Of a stretch of 50,098 nucleotides of DNA, positions 24,456 to 32,899 are shown in pieces (position 1 is the first letter of the stretch; the number at the start of each line of letters is the position of its first letter). Position numbers and translations under genes: made by a program. The stretch comes from Bacillus sp. FJAT-27245 (lineage in GTDB: Bacteria; Bacillota; Bacilli; Bacillales; Cytobacillaceae): assembly GCF_001273955.1 (NCBI RefSeq), contig NZ_LIGI01000001.1:3574899-3624996 (forward strand), read 5' to 3'. Below the pieces are notes generated by a model. That model ran no database searches. It was not told the DNA's origin and worked only from the letters and a program-made list of their open reading frames with translations.

Positions 24456-24592
24456 TGTATCACTGGAAAAGTACTGATCTCTCCCCGTTTTTTATCCTCT
24501 TCAGCGATTGGATTGTCATGAAAAGAAATGGCTAGCAGTGGCTGATTAACATCTAAAAGGCCTACTGCTGTGAAGGAAGTAACCCATTATTA

Positions 24593-25687
24593 TTAAAAGG
24601 CAGGAGCAGGTAATTCGCCGATTTTCAAACGAAGTAAACTATAAGGTTTTTCTCGTAAATCTCTTCCATAATGAAATCTGGCTTGCCGATGTAATTGGTT
24701 TACAATGACATATAAGTATCCATCAGGGCCAATTGAAAAAGTATCCGGCCAAAGTATTCTTGGATCATGTGCAATGGTTTCCATGGCTCCATTCGGTAAG
24801 ATCTTTCGAATACTGTTATTTTCATAATCCCCAGCATAAACGGTTCCTTTTGCATCGGTGATCATTCCATCAGATGCACCTTTCTCTCCCCGATACTTCA
24901 CATGATAAATTAAATCTGCATCCGGTATGGACCGGTCTCTTAGGACTTCTGTTGAAATCGAAAACAGATGACGACTTGTGAGTGGGCAAAAAAATAATAC
25001 CTTTCCATCGGGAGAAATTGCAATTCCGTCGGACGCCAGCCTAAATGGGGAGGTTGAGCCATCTTTGTTTCGATTCATCAAAATTTCGCCTTCTACTTTC
25101 GGCAAAAAAAAGGGATCGGGTGAAGTTGGATTTGCCCCATTTAACCGTCTAAATGCGTTTCCAGTTTCTAAATCAACCACGATAATAGCTCCTGGTCCCC
25201 TAGATGAGGAATCGGTAATATATGCATATCCGGCTCTACCAACACGAAAATCAAATCGGACATCATTCAGGTAAGTTGTTGGCAGGACAACATCTTCTGT
25301 AAATGAATACACTCTTCTAATTGTATTGGTTTTTAAATCAACAGCGACTAATTTTGCTCCGCCTTTAATAGGTTCAGAGAAATTGGGTGCGGATGTATCT
25401 AATACCCAAAGCGTTCCCCTTCCATCAGTAACTACACTTTGGACACTGATGAAAGTCATTTTGATATTCTCGGGGTTAAACAAATTGGTTTGTAAATTAG
25501 GATAAGGCTGCAATTTATCATCAACAATTTCCGCCACAGTAAATTTTACTTCGTCTCCCCATTTCGGAAAACAAATAAAAATACGCCCTGTTTCTGAAAC
25601 ACTAACACCAGTGGGCATTGCCCCAAAAAATGTATAAACAAGTTCTAGCTTACCGAAATATTTTTCAATAGGTAGCATAGGTTTCAT
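24593..25687 (-). CDS. Major royal jelly / Yellow family beta-propeller protein
   Basis: A 364-residue protein recognised by MLPIEKYFGKLELVYTFFGA, then GRIFICFPKWGDEVKFTVAE, GTLWVLDTSAPN, YLNDVRFD, AYITDSSSRGPGAIIVVDLE and LRLKIGELPAP. These are landmarks of the MRJP family (six-bladed propeller), related to SMP-30-type lactonases. Bacterial members are known but unstudied. There is no signal peptide, so it seems cytoplasmic. Start ATG 25687 follows GAGGAGG at 6 bases; the frame from 25705 lacks a site. A 5'-flanking gap of 193 bases holds no clear promoter. Confidence 0.83.
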   Translation of the reverse strand: MKPMLPIEKYFGKLELVYTFFGAMPTGVSVSETGRIFICFPKWGDEVKFTVAEIVDDKLQPYPNLQTNLFNPENIKMTFISVQSVVTDGRGTLWVLDTSAPNFSEPIKGGAKLVAVDLKTNTIRRVYSFTEDVVLPTTYLNDVRFDFRVGRAGYAYITDSSSRGPGAIIVVDLETGNAFRRLNGANPTSPDPFFLPKVEGEILMNRNKDGSTSPFRLASDGIAISPDGKVLFFCPLTSRHLFSISTEVLRDRSIPDADLIYHVKYRGEKGASDGMITDAKGTVYAGDYENNSIRKILPNGAMETIAHDPRILWPDTFSIGPDGYLYVIVNQLHRQARFHYGRDLREKPYSLLRLKIGELPAPAF

Positions 25688-25880
25688 GATATCCTCCTCA
25701 ACCATTTAAACCGGATATCACCTATATATGATTTTTATTTTTTCTAGTGCATGTTTCTTAATAAGTTTTTCTATACAAAAAGATGATGGCATGATTGTTT
25801 ACGAAATTTATAAAGTCTGTCAGGTGAAATGAATCTCTGTTATGCTTTAAAGGAAATGACAAGTTGAAGAGTTTCAGGTA

Positions 25881-26041
25881 TTACATCTGGATTCCCAGCT
25901 TCACATTAAAGTTATATATAAATACCTCTTCCTTTATTTGCTTCTGCTCAGTAATTGATTCTGAATTTCCAGTTGAACCATCTTGAATAATTATTTTATC
26001 TGCATTTTCAACTTTTTCATCCTTATAAAATTCCTAATGTC
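25881..26041 (-). pseudogene. C-terminal fragment of an unidentified protein
   Basis: The minus strand has an open frame after a stop: EFYKDEKVENADKIIIQDGS, then ITEQKQIKEEVFIYNF and a stop at 25881. It has no start or ribosome site. The VENADKIIIQDGSTG style is that of the end of a small Bacillus lipoprotein domain, but no name is safe. It abuts the plus-strand TPR fragment, so two gene remnants are joined here. Confidence 0.35.
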
Positions 26042-26285
26042 CCGCGCAGCCTGGAGTTATACGCAGGCACTTGATAAAGGCTGGGACTGGAATGGGGATG
26101 CCGCATTATATTGGAATACAGCCTGTATGTTTTATTTGACCGGCGAAAAGGAACAGGCGAAACATTATTACAAAAAGGCTAAAGAAAAGGGATGGAGAGA
26201 CATCCATCAACCACATTATCATGAATATGTGTACAGAGAAGGGGATAGCGAACAAATCGCTCGCATCCTTTCAGAATCGCTTTAG
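26037..26285 (+). pseudogene. TPR-like protein fragment
   Basis: The frame from ATG 26037 reads SRAAWSYTQALDKGWDWNGD, ALYWNTACMFYLTGEKEQAK and HYYKKAKEKGWRD. This is a TPR-type helical pair plus end, of the kind found at the C-terminus of bigger tetratricopeptide proteins. No ribosome site precedes the ATG, and the upstream residues of the longer frame (from 25983) do not resemble a TPR. The gene looks truncated at its 5' end near 26040. Confidence 0.5.
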
Positions 26286-26321
26286 GAACTAGCATTGTGT
26301 TCCACAGGCAGGTGTTCCAGG

Positions 26322-26385
26322 TGTTCCACAGGGACGGTTCTTTTGGTACATAAAAAAGCCACGAGAACCGTCCCCGTGGCCTGTC
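26322..26385. repeat. GGGACGGTYC palindromic repeat, copy 4
   Basis: TGTTCCACAGGGACGGTTC with mirrored arm CGAGAACCGTCCCCGTGGCC. Two extra short pieces, TGTTCCACAGGCAGG and GTGTTCCAG, precede it, a stutter of the repeat start. Confidence 0.88.
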
Positions 26386-26395
26386 CGTGTTCTAA

Positions 26396-27673
26396 TTAAG
26401 GATTATAAGCCCCCCTTACTAATCCAATTAGATACCATTCATTATCTATTTCCTCATAAACAAATCTTATCGCTTGATAATTATACCAGTCCAGGGACTC
26501 CCTATCAGGTTCATCTAAATACTCAACATAGATTGCGTTTGGATAAATATCATGAATCGTATTAACCATTGTTCCCACATTAGAGTCATTATACGTAATT
26601 TCATCATACTCATAGACATAGTTATTGCGTTTTTTGAGTAGGTTTTCCACAAAATCATTTGGTGTAGCTTTAAATTCAGCCTCACTTTGATCCCAAGACC
26701 AACTATATATTTTTTGATCCTCTGCAAACCTTCGAACTTCTTCTTTACTAAAATGTAAATCATCACTGTCTCCAACATTAGAATATGGAGAATATACAAG
26801 TCCTCGTTCTATATTAATATTGTTCGCTAATTCCTCCCATTGCTTCGTCATTAACTGATTAAATACAACTTCTGACTTTTCTAATAATAATTTTTTAGTG
26901 TTCTCTTCTATGTCCCTATAATCATCTGCTTCATAAGTCGTGCACGTTTGTTGAATCCATCCAAAAAATTCTGCACAGCTGCCGTCAAAACGGTACTCTA
27001 TCGTTTTAACCTCTGCAAACTGAGAAACTGTTTTGTTTAACGTTTCCATCATTGCAAAGGAAGAAGCTGATGCACTTCCATTTGGAATAATCTTTGAGAA
27101 ATCAGCGAAATCTACTATTAGATGACCAGAATCCTGTAATTCGATACTTTGTAATGAATCAGCAGTTTCTTCATTAAATATGGATATGAATCCTTCTTTA
27201 AGTTCTTCCTTCGACGGACCACGTATTAAGTGCTTAACTGCATATTCAATACGGCTTTCCACTTTTTCACCACTTTTAACTTCCCGTAAAACTGATTTTG
27301 GTTGGTCTTCAACTCCCTGACATTCGAAATAAACCAATATTGAGTTAGCAGAGAGTTCAACATTGCTATCCATACAGGCATTACTTTTTTCAACCACTAT
27401 AGAATTATCTTTATCTCCTAAAGATGGCTTCTGATCTCCCGGTTGATTAATAGAGAAATTCACAAGGTCATTTAGGAACCAGCCAGCGACTAATAGTACG
27501 AGCATTGTAGCAATTCCATTTATTGGACGTCTAAGGATGGCTCCAATGTTCTTTCGTTTCCTCACTTCATTAACTTTGGAAAGTACTTTTTGATAGGATT
27601 CAGAGGATTCTTGTTCTGTTAAACTTATATTATTTAACATTTTCAATTGATTTTCAAAATCTGAATGTTTCAC
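26396..27673 (-). CDS. Anti-sigma-type membrane protein with GerMN domain
   Basis: A 425-residue protein. Residues 1-45 are cytoplasmic (QLKMLNNISLTEQESSES), then a helix (GIATMLVLLVAGWFLNDLV), and an outer part. Residues 125-235 form a GerMN-like domain: LIRGPSKEELKEGFISIF, LIVDFADFSKIIPNGSASAS and EVKTIEYRFDGSCAEFFGW. The C-terminal 190 residues are unassigned. It overlaps the upstream ECF sigma gene by 20 bases, a usual sign of sigma/anti-sigma pairs. It probably binds that sigma in the cytoplasm and senses an envelope signal; this is inferred. A terminator-like region does not follow directly. Confidence 0.77.
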   Translation of the reverse strand: MKHSDFENQLKMLNNISLTEQESSESYQKVLSKVNEVRKRKNIGAILRRPINGIATMLVLLVAGWFLNDLVNFSINQPGDQKPSLGDKDNSIVVEKSNACMDSNVELSANSILVYFECQGVEDQPKSVLREVKSGEKVESRIEYAVKHLIRGPSKEELKEGFISIFNEETADSLQSIELQDSGHLIVDFADFSKIIPNGSASASSFAMMETLNKTVSQFAEVKTIEYRFDGSCAEFFGWIQQTCTTYEADDYRDIEENTKKLLLEKSEVVFNQLMTKQWEELANNINIERGLVYSPYSNVGDSDDLHFSKEEVRRFAEDQKIYSWSWDQSEAEFKATPNDFVENLLKKRNNYVYEYDEITYNDSNVGTMVNTIHDIYPNAIYVEYLDEPDRESLDWYNYQAIRFVYEEIDNEWYLIGLVRGAYNP

Positions 27674-28184
27674 TTAAGTATCCCTCCTTTTCCATTTCCT
27701 TTTGAAGTGCCATAAGCCCTCGATGCAAATTAGTTTTTATCCGACTTTCCTTCCACCCCAAAATAGTTGCTGTCTCCTTGGTAGAAAACTCTCTAATTTT
27801 ACGTAAGATAATAACATCCCTGTATCCTTTTTTTATGCGTGAAAGTGCAAGATAAAGCTGTTCCAGATTATCGCCATACACTATCACTTCTTCCGGAGTC
27901 GGTTCATTCGATTTGACATGTAAAAAGAAGTCAAGAAAATAAGTAGCAGGCCTATTTCGCCTCAAGTAATCAATTGTTTCATTCCGAGCTATTCGATATA
28001 ACCATGTTTTAAGGCTAGCATCCCCCCGAAAATTTCCTATATTTATAAATGCTTTGACGTAGGTTTCTTGCATTAAATCCTTAGCTTGTTGACGGTCACC
28101 GATCATTAGGAATATATAACGAAAAATTTCATTATGGTATTGTTCATACAACATTTGAATTTGCAGTTCTATATGTCGATTCAT
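27654..28184 (-). CDS. ECF sigma factor
   Basis: A 176-residue RNA polymerase sigma factor of the ECF class. Region 2: FRYIFLMIGDRQQAKDLMQETYVKAF in its parts GDRQQAKDLMQETYVKAF and TWLYRIARNETIDYLRRNRP. Region 4: RIKKGYRDVIILRKIREFST and TILGWKESRIKTNLHRG. It overlaps the downstream anti-sigma candidate. A promoter matching the ECF consensus (28214-28239) lies 30 bases before its ATG, so it likely transcribes its own operon. The sigma-M/sigma-V subgroup is the closest style by eye. Confidence 0.93.
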   Translation of the reverse strand: MNRHIELQIQMLYEQYHNEIFRYIFLMIGDRQQAKDLMQETYVKAFINIGNFRGDASLKTWLYRIARNETIDYLRRNRPATYFLDFFLHVKSNEPTPEEVIVYGDNLEQLYLALSRIKKGYRDVIILRKIREFSTKETATILGWKESRIKTNLHRGLMALQKEMEKEGYLSETFRF

Positions 28185-28213
28185 GTTACCCCCCCTTTCA
28201 TGTTAAGAGTATA

Positions 28214-28239
28214 GACGGAATTATTATTTATCGGTTTCA
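28214..28239 (-). promoter_or_regulatory. ECF-type promoter of the sigma factor gene
   Basis: On the minus strand TGAAAC (28239-28234), a 16-base spacer, then CGTC (28217-28214). This is exactly the TGAAAC-N16-CGTC pattern of ECF (sigma-M-like) autoregulated promoters. It lies 30 bases before the sigma ATG. Confidence 0.82.
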
Positions 28240-28301
28240 AAAATATAAAGTAATATCATTTATTCCCCAGCGTGTTCCCAATTGAATAAAAATTATTCAT
28301 T

Positions 28302-28340
28302 AAAAAAATAGGAATAGTCATCAAAGTGACTGTTCCTATT
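28302..28340 (-). terminator. Terminator downstream of the 118-residue lipoprotein gene
   Basis: AATAGGAATAGTCA pairs with TGACTGTTCCTATT around six bases; the minus strand then has a T-run. It isolates the sigma operon from the lipoprotein gene upstream. The gap 28241-28496 holds nothing else clear. Confidence 0.8.
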
Positions 28341-28496
28341 GGTTATAATTTATTGTATTGAAGTCATTGTCCCTTGTTCCTACCCTAGGTGTTCTTATAT
28401 TACGTTATTAATTCTAACTCACCCCTTTAGCCGTCCAGTTTGTTCTATGGAATCCATTTTCTGATTTGAAAAAAGCGCTCTTTAGTTTAACACCCA

Positions 28497-28853
28497 TCAT
28501 TCATTTTTATAATAGTCTTCTTCAGTCATTTTCTCCAAACTTCCATTTTTTCGTTTTACGATAATAACCTTACTGTCTTCGTTGGAAGAGTATACCTCTT
28601 CGCCTACTTCTAAAAAGTTGGAAGTTAAATTCTCTTTTGGTATAAGGTCTTCTCCTGCCCTTTTTTGTACATCACCAATTTTTTCGCCAAGGGTAAATTC
28701 ATTATCTTTAATATCCCCATGCCAGTAATATTCCTTTTTATTAACCATTAAAATACCTGCATATGAGCCATTTGATGAAGAACTGTTACATCCACCGAAT
28801 ATAGTCAAAACTGACAGCAGTGTAATGGCATAAAAAATTCTTTTTCTATACAT
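28497..28853 (-). CDS. Lipoprotein, unknown function
   Basis: A 118-residue lipoprotein: signal YRKRIFYAITLLSVLTIFGG, lipobox FGGC with the lipidated Cys at residue 22, then SSSSNGSYAGILMVNKKEYY. The remainder (GEKIGDVQKRAGEDLIPKEN, YSSNEDSKVIIVKRKNGSLE) looks like a small two-strand domain; no family is assigned. AAGGGG lies 8 bases before the ATG. The neighbouring gene upstream is Amj-type. Confidence 0.8.
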   Translation of the reverse strand: MYRKRIFYAITLLSVLTIFGGCNSSSSNGSYAGILMVNKKEYYWHGDIKDNEFTLGEKIGDVQKRAGEDLIPKENLTSNFLEVGEEVYSSNEDSKVIIVKRKNGSLEKMTEEDYYKNE

Positions 28854-28984
28854 AAAAATGCCCCTTTTTTAATAGACGACAAGTTGATTAGTTGTTTCAC
28901 TTTTTCCGCGGCTGCCCGCGTGTTGATTTCTGGTCAATCAGTTCGGCTTTGAATGTATTCCACTCATTAACGGCACAAAAAGTC

Positions 28985-29776
28985 CTACTTATAAAAACTA
29001 GCAATTACCATTGCTGCTGGGTAAATTAGAACTTGTCCAATTAGAGTTCCCAAAAGCTTGGTTCCAATTAATAAAGTCACCAGGGCTTTCACATCTTCAT
29101 TTGGTCGTTTATTTCTAAATGCCTGGTCAGTAATAATAGCTGATTGAGGATCCACTAATAGAGTTAACAAAATTGTTGCAATCCCGTTAATCATTCCAGA
29201 AGAGGCTGATGCGGATAAGCGAAATTCTTCTTCTACAAAGAATGCAGCATAATAGGCTGAAACAACTCCTACTGTATAAATCGCTGTAATCATTGTGTTG
29301 AGAATTAATAACCTCTTTGGTATTTCTCTAAATCTCAACCTGTGAATCATTTTTCTTTGCGGTTTTTTTGTATTTTTAACCATACGTTTTATGTTCGCAA
29401 TACTTAACGCTTCCAATACAATTGAGGGAACTGACCCTCTCACTTCAAGTCTATCAACTGCTTTTGGGAATAATTTCAGAAAGGTGGGGATTAATATAAC
29501 TCCCATAAGTGTACCAATTGTTGCTGATAATATTACAAGTCTAATTTCATTTATTGGATCTGTTTGATTGGCAATGCTTAATCCTATAAGTGCACCTATT
29601 AATGGAGCTTGAAACATATTGGCTGTCCTGGAAACTAAAACATATATATTAAATAAAGACATAGAAAGTGCAAATTTACCACTCTTAACGGAACTTATTC
29701 GAACAGAGTAGGACAGCGTATCAATTAAATGAATGACTAATGTCAGGCACATCAGACTAAGGAGCATTAGAATCAC
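28985..29776 (-). CDS. amj: Amj family (DUF2837) lipid II flippase
   Basis: Amj is an alternative lipid II flippase first found in B. subtilis (YdaH). The 263-residue protein shows the family start HLIDTLSYSVRISSVKSGKF, SLFNIYVLVSRTANMFQAPL, and six or more membrane segments (ILSATIGTLMGVILIPTFLK, GIATILLTLLVDP). In B. subtilis its promoter is sigma-M dependent. Here an ECF sigma gene lies 800 bases away, but no matching promoter was found in front of this gene. GAGGTG lies 7 bases before the ATG. Confidence 0.8.
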   Translation of the reverse strand: MILMLLSLMCLTLVIHLIDTLSYSVRISSVKSGKFALSMSLFNIYVLVSRTANMFQAPLIGALIGLSIANQTDPINEIRLVILSATIGTLMGVILIPTFLKLFPKAVDRLEVRGSVPSIVLEALSIANIKRMVKNTKKPQRKMIHRLRFREIPKRLLILNTMITAIYTVGVVSAYYAAFFVEEEFRLSASASSGMINGIATILLTLLVDPQSAIITDQAFRNKRPNEDVKALVTLLIGTKLLGTLIGQVLIYPAAMVIASFYK

Positions 29777-29821
29777 CTCAATTTATCAGAACACACTTCT
29801 TGTTTTGGTAACTTTCACCAC

Positions 29822-29886
29822 ATAAGGGGATTCAAAAAAAAAAGGAGGCGAATCCTTCCTGAATCAGTCCACCCGTTTGTGATAGT
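29822..29886. repeat. Array element, copy 8
   Basis: ATAAGGGGATTCAAAAAAAA then GGAGGCGAATCCTTCCTGAA and CCACCCGTTTGTGATA. The outer left half is missing. It meets the stop codon of the minus-strand membrane protein gene. Confidence 0.7.
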
Positions 29887-30203
29887 TAAAAAGGAATTTC
29901 CCCTTTAAAAAATGGGACAAAAACTCCTACAATTGAAGCTAAAACGATTAACCAAAAAGTTTTTGAGGTTAACCTATCCTTCAGTAATTGATTTTCTTTT
30001 GAGACAAAAAAGAAGAGTCCAATCGAATATAAACCAAAAAGAATAAATGATAAACCGAACCATACAACCCAAACATTCCCTATAAAGCTAATTCCAGCAC
30101 TTTCATATACATTTTTAAGCACATTGTTCGTTACTAAAAAACCAACAACTAAAAATAAAATGATTTCACTAATAGTAATTAAATATATTTTCCATATGGC
30201 CAT
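29886..30203 (-). CDS. Small membrane protein, three helices
   Basis: A 105-residue protein of three hydrophobic segments: IYLITISEIILFLVVGFLV, GNVWVVWFGLSFILFGLYSI and WLIVLASIVGVFVPFF. Short charged loops (ENQLLKDRLTSKT) separate segments 2 and 3. No family recognised. GGAGGAGAGAG lies just before the ATG. Single-gene unit with element copy 8 at its end. Confidence 0.72.
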   Translation of the reverse strand: MAIWKIYLITISEIILFLVVGFLVTNNVLKNVYESAGISFIGNVWVVWFGLSFILFGLYSIGLFFFVSKENQLLKDRLTSKTFWLIVLASIVGVFVPFFKGEIPF

Positions 30204-30278
30204 CTCTCTCCTCCAAAAAAAGTTAATTCCATTCTTTCATGGTAGTGTAAGAAAAAAGCTTTCAAATGACAGCAAACT

Positions 30279-30416
30279 CTACTCTTTATCAACTTTTCCT
30301 GTAGTTAAATCATCGAAAGGAGTGTAGTTGTTACTCGGTAATTTTCTATTTCTGATCATCTTAAAAATTACAGTTCCGACCACTAATACTACAATTGCAA
30401 TAAATAGATAGGCCAT
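30279..30416 (-). CDS. Small membrane protein (DUF3951-like), 45 residues
   Basis: Found by reading the gap. ATG 30416 follows GGAGG by 9 bases. The protein is AYLFIAIVVLVVGTVIFKM (a single helix) followed by RNRKLPSNNYTPFDDLTTG and KVDKE. From memory the KLP-x3-YTPFDDxTxGK tail is typical of short Bacillus DUF3951 proteins. The function is unknown. It stands between the membrane protein gene and the divergent guaC. Confidence 0.75.
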   Translation of the reverse strand: MAYLFIAIVVLVVGTVIFKMIRNRKLPSNNYTPFDDLTTGKVDKE

Positions 30417-30545
30417 CGAAACACACCTCCATTTTCCATTATTATACACTCAAATCAGTCTGGTCAGGATAATTATTTATTGTAATGCCTAATCGTAAAA
30501 TAACTTCGAGCCGCTTGAATTTTCTAATTAATATAAAAGTAATTA

Positions 30546-30595
30546 ATTCACGAACATTTAGATTCGTTGACAATAAAACATTCGCATATTAAACT
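30546..30595 (+). promoter_or_regulatory. guaC promoter with two possible PurR boxes
   Basis: TTGACA at 30567-30572 and TAAACT at 30590-30595 are 17 bases apart. ATTCACGAACATT (30546-30558) and its mirrored counterpart ACATTCGCATATT (30578-30590) resemble paired PurBoxes (CCGAACA core), though with mismatches and a 19-base gap instead of 16-17. guaC belongs to the PurR regulon in B. subtilis, which fits. Confidence 0.45.
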
Positions 30596-30677
30596 GATAA
30601 TTGTGTTTTAACATCTAAAACTCAAGGGAAAGTAACTTGTTTTATTTCTTTACGACTTCAAAGGGGGAGTATAGGGA

Positions 30678-31661
30678 ATGGATACTGTTTTTGATTATGA
30701 GGATATTCAGCTTATTCCGGCGAAATCTATTGTAAAAAGCCGTTCTGAATGTGATACATCTGTAGTTTTTGGCGGTCGTACGTTTAGGCTGCCAGTCGTA
30801 CCGGCAAATATGCAAACCATTATTGATGAGAGCCTGGCAATCAAATTGGCAGAGAACAACTATTTTTATATCATGCATCGATTTCAGCCGGAGAAGAGAA
30901 TTGATTTTGTAAAAGATATGAGATCCCGCGGATTATATGCTTCCATTAGCGTCGGGGTAAAAGAAGAAGAATATCGGTTCGTTGAGCAATTGGCAGAGGA
31001 ACAATTAATTCCTGAGTACATTACAATCGATATTGCCCACGGCCATTCCGATTCGGTCATAAGTATGATCAAGCATATTAAAAAGCATCTTCCTGAAAGC
31101 TTCGTGATTGCTGGCAATGTTGGAACTCCTGAAGCCGTTCGTGAACTGGAAAATGCGGGTGCGGATGCGACAAAGGTTGGTATTGGACCTGGGAAAGTCT
31201 GCATTACGAAAATTAAAACAGGTTTCGGAACAGGCGGCTGGCAGCTGGCTGCGGTAAGATGGTGCGCAAAAGCCGCAAGCAAGCCTATCATTGCTGACGG
31301 CGGAATCCGTACAAACGGCGATATTGCGAAATCGGTCCGTTTCGGAGCGTCAATGGTCATGATTGGTTCACTTTTTGCCGGCCATGAAGAATCACCTGGA
31401 GAAACGGTTGAAATTCACGGAAAGCTTTACAAAGAATATTTCGGCTCGGCTTCCGAATTTCAAAAAGGGGAAAGAAAGAACGTCGAAGGCAAGAAAATGC
31501 ATGTTGAGTATCGAGGCCCAATCAAGGACACTCTCATCGAAATGGAGCAGGACCTTCAATCCTCGATTTCGTATGCTGGAGGCAACAAGCTATCCGCCAT
31601 CCGGAACGTCGACTATGCGATTGTTAAGAATTCGATCTTTAACGGTGATAGAGTCTATTAA
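30678..31661 (+). CDS. guaC: GMP reductase
   Basis: Converts GMP to IMP and ammonia with NADPH, in purine salvage. A 327-residue TIM-barrel enzyme of the IMPDH/GMPR family: [53 protein letters not shown], and the Cys loop [18 protein letters not shown]. The CBS domain of IMP dehydrogenase is absent, and the length fits the Firmicute GMP reductase. The ATG follows GGGGGAGTATAGGGA. It has its own promoter candidate and terminator. Confidence 0.93.
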   Translation: MDTVFDYEDIQLIPAKSIVKSRSECDTSVVFGGRTFRLPVVPANMQTIIDESLAIKLAENNYFYIMHRFQPEKRIDFVKDMRSRGLYASISVGVKEEEYRFVEQLAEEQLIPEYITIDIAHGHSDSVISMIKHIKKHLPESFVIAGNVGTPEAVRELENAGADATKVGIGPGKVCITKIKTGFGTGGWQLAAVRWCAKAASKPIIADGGIRTNGDIAKSVRFGASMVMIGSLFAGHEESPGETVEIHGKLYKEYFGSASEFQKGERKNVEGKKMHVEYRGPIKDTLIEMEQDLQSSISYAGGNKLSAIRNVDYAIVKNSIFNGDRVY

Positions 31662-31670
31662 GGAAAATGG

Positions 31671-31705
31671 AAAGCAGTGGATCCGATTAGAGTCCACTGC
31701 TTTTC
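31671..31705 (+). terminator. guaC terminator
   Basis: AAAGCAGTGGA pairs with TCCACTGCTTT over an 11-base loop and is followed by a T-rich run. It starts 10 bases after the stop. Confidence 0.88.
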
Positions 31706-31832
31706 TTACCATCACGACAAATAGTAATCTAGAATCACATCGTTTGCGCCCCTCGGGTGATAAACTGCCTTCAATACAAGGGTTTGAAGGTATCACTCCC
31801 TCTTCCCCATGTCCACACCAACTTAAATTTTT

Positions 31833-32501
31833 TCAGTTATTAATATTAGATAGATGAAATGGAATTAATTTATTCGATTTGTCACCGCGCAATTTCAACA
31901 TAATATCATCCTTAGATACATTTTCCTTAATTAAAACAGACTGATCAGCATGAACAGTTCGGTTTATATCAAAAATGTTAAAAAGACTAAACGACCAATT
32001 TGTTTGGAATGTTAATTTCCCCTTATCATTGAAAACTAATAAATCATCTGATACGGGTTTAAAGAAGACATTTTTAGATTTCATATCCAAATTAATAATT
32101 GTGTTCCAGTCTCTGTATCGGTCCTCTCCATTGTAACTTAAGTCCCGAATCATTCTGACGTTACTTATTTCCAAACTCTTTGGATTAGCTTGAAATGATA
32201 TCGTGCTTACAACTGTATTGAGTAACAATACTAATAAAATAACTACTAACCCTATTAACATTCTTTTTTGTTTGATTCCAAAATTCAATTTCCGCACCAT
32301 TTGCTCATCCTCTCTAAATAAAAAATCCAAAGAAACATTAAAACGGTCGCAAATGACAATTACCATTTCTAAGTCAGGGTAACTTCTCCCTGTTTCCCAA
32401 CTTGATATAGTTGATCTCGACACTTGCAATTTTTCAGCTAATTGTTCTTGTGTTAAATTGTTATCTGCTCTTAGCTTTTTAATTTTTACTGATAAATTCA
32501 T
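31833..32501 (-). CDS. XRE-type transcriptional regulator with membrane helix
   Basis: A 222-residue protein. Residues 5-60 form the HTH: IKKLRADNNLTQEQLAEKLQ, VSRSTISSWETGRSYPDLEM and CDRFNVSLDFL. A membrane helix follows (KRMLIGLVVILLVLLLNTVV), then an outward domain of 110 residues with no name. An HTH tied to a membrane helix suggests it senses an envelope or external signal. The target is not known. A good GAAAGGAGACC site precedes the ATG at 32501. Confidence 0.85.
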   Translation of the reverse strand: MNLSVKIKKLRADNNLTQEQLAEKLQVSRSTISSWETGRSYPDLEMVIVICDRFNVSLDFLFREDEQMVRKLNFGIKQKRMLIGLVVILLVLLLNTVVSTISFQANPKSLEISNVRMIRDLSYNGEDRYRDWNTIINLDMKSKNVFFKPVSDDLLVFNDKGKLTFQTNWSFSLFNIFDINRTVHADQSVLIKENVSKDDIMLKLRGDKSNKLIPFHLSNINN

Positions 32502-32782
32502 TCTTGGTCTCCTTTCTAAAATTAGCCTATTTCAGATTCATGTTAATGACTAGATAAGCTTTTTAACATCTCGATTTTCGAGTGACAAGATTCTTGTCAT
32601 TGTTGATGTACCAACGTTTCCGAAGCTTTTTCAAAATAAAAAGCGAGCTACATTTAAACCTGATTCTTCTTTCATTTTTTCAGATTAAGTAGTTCCGATA
32701 ACGTGGAGGTAAAACAAAAAACAGCTAAAATAGGCAGACTAAATAACATCAGAAATCGCACATTAAACAGCAATGAATTAGC
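32502..32782. other. Gap without a supported gene
   Basis: The 281 bases upstream of the XRE gene contain no ORF with a ribosome site. A short palindrome, GACAAGATTCTTGTC at 32584-32598, could be an operator of the HTH protein, but there is only one copy. Confidence 0.4.
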
Positions 32783-32826
32783 AAGAAAAACCGACTGACA
32801 TTTTTCATAAGTCAATCGGCTTTTTC
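32783..32826. terminator. Bidirectional terminator
   Basis: CCGACTGAC and GTCAATCGG around an 11-base loop, with AAAAA on the left and TTTTT on the right. It ends the P-loop kinase transcript on the minus strand. Confidence 0.82.
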
Positions 32827-32865
32827 TAATGTCCTATTCAATTAAATCATCCGCAAGCTAAATAA

Positions 32866-32895
32866 GAACAGCCCCTCATTGGGCTATTTTTTTTC
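32866..32895 (+). terminator. Short T-tailed hairpin
   Basis: AGCCC and GGGCT around six bases with ATTTTTTTT after it on the plus strand. No plus-strand gene ends here, so its job is unclear. Confidence 0.5.
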
Positions 32896-32899
32896 CATC

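Noticed and set aside
32584-32598. GACAAGATTCTTGTC as an HTH operator
   Set aside because: A good palindrome, but a single copy with no promoter context; recorded only in the gap entry.
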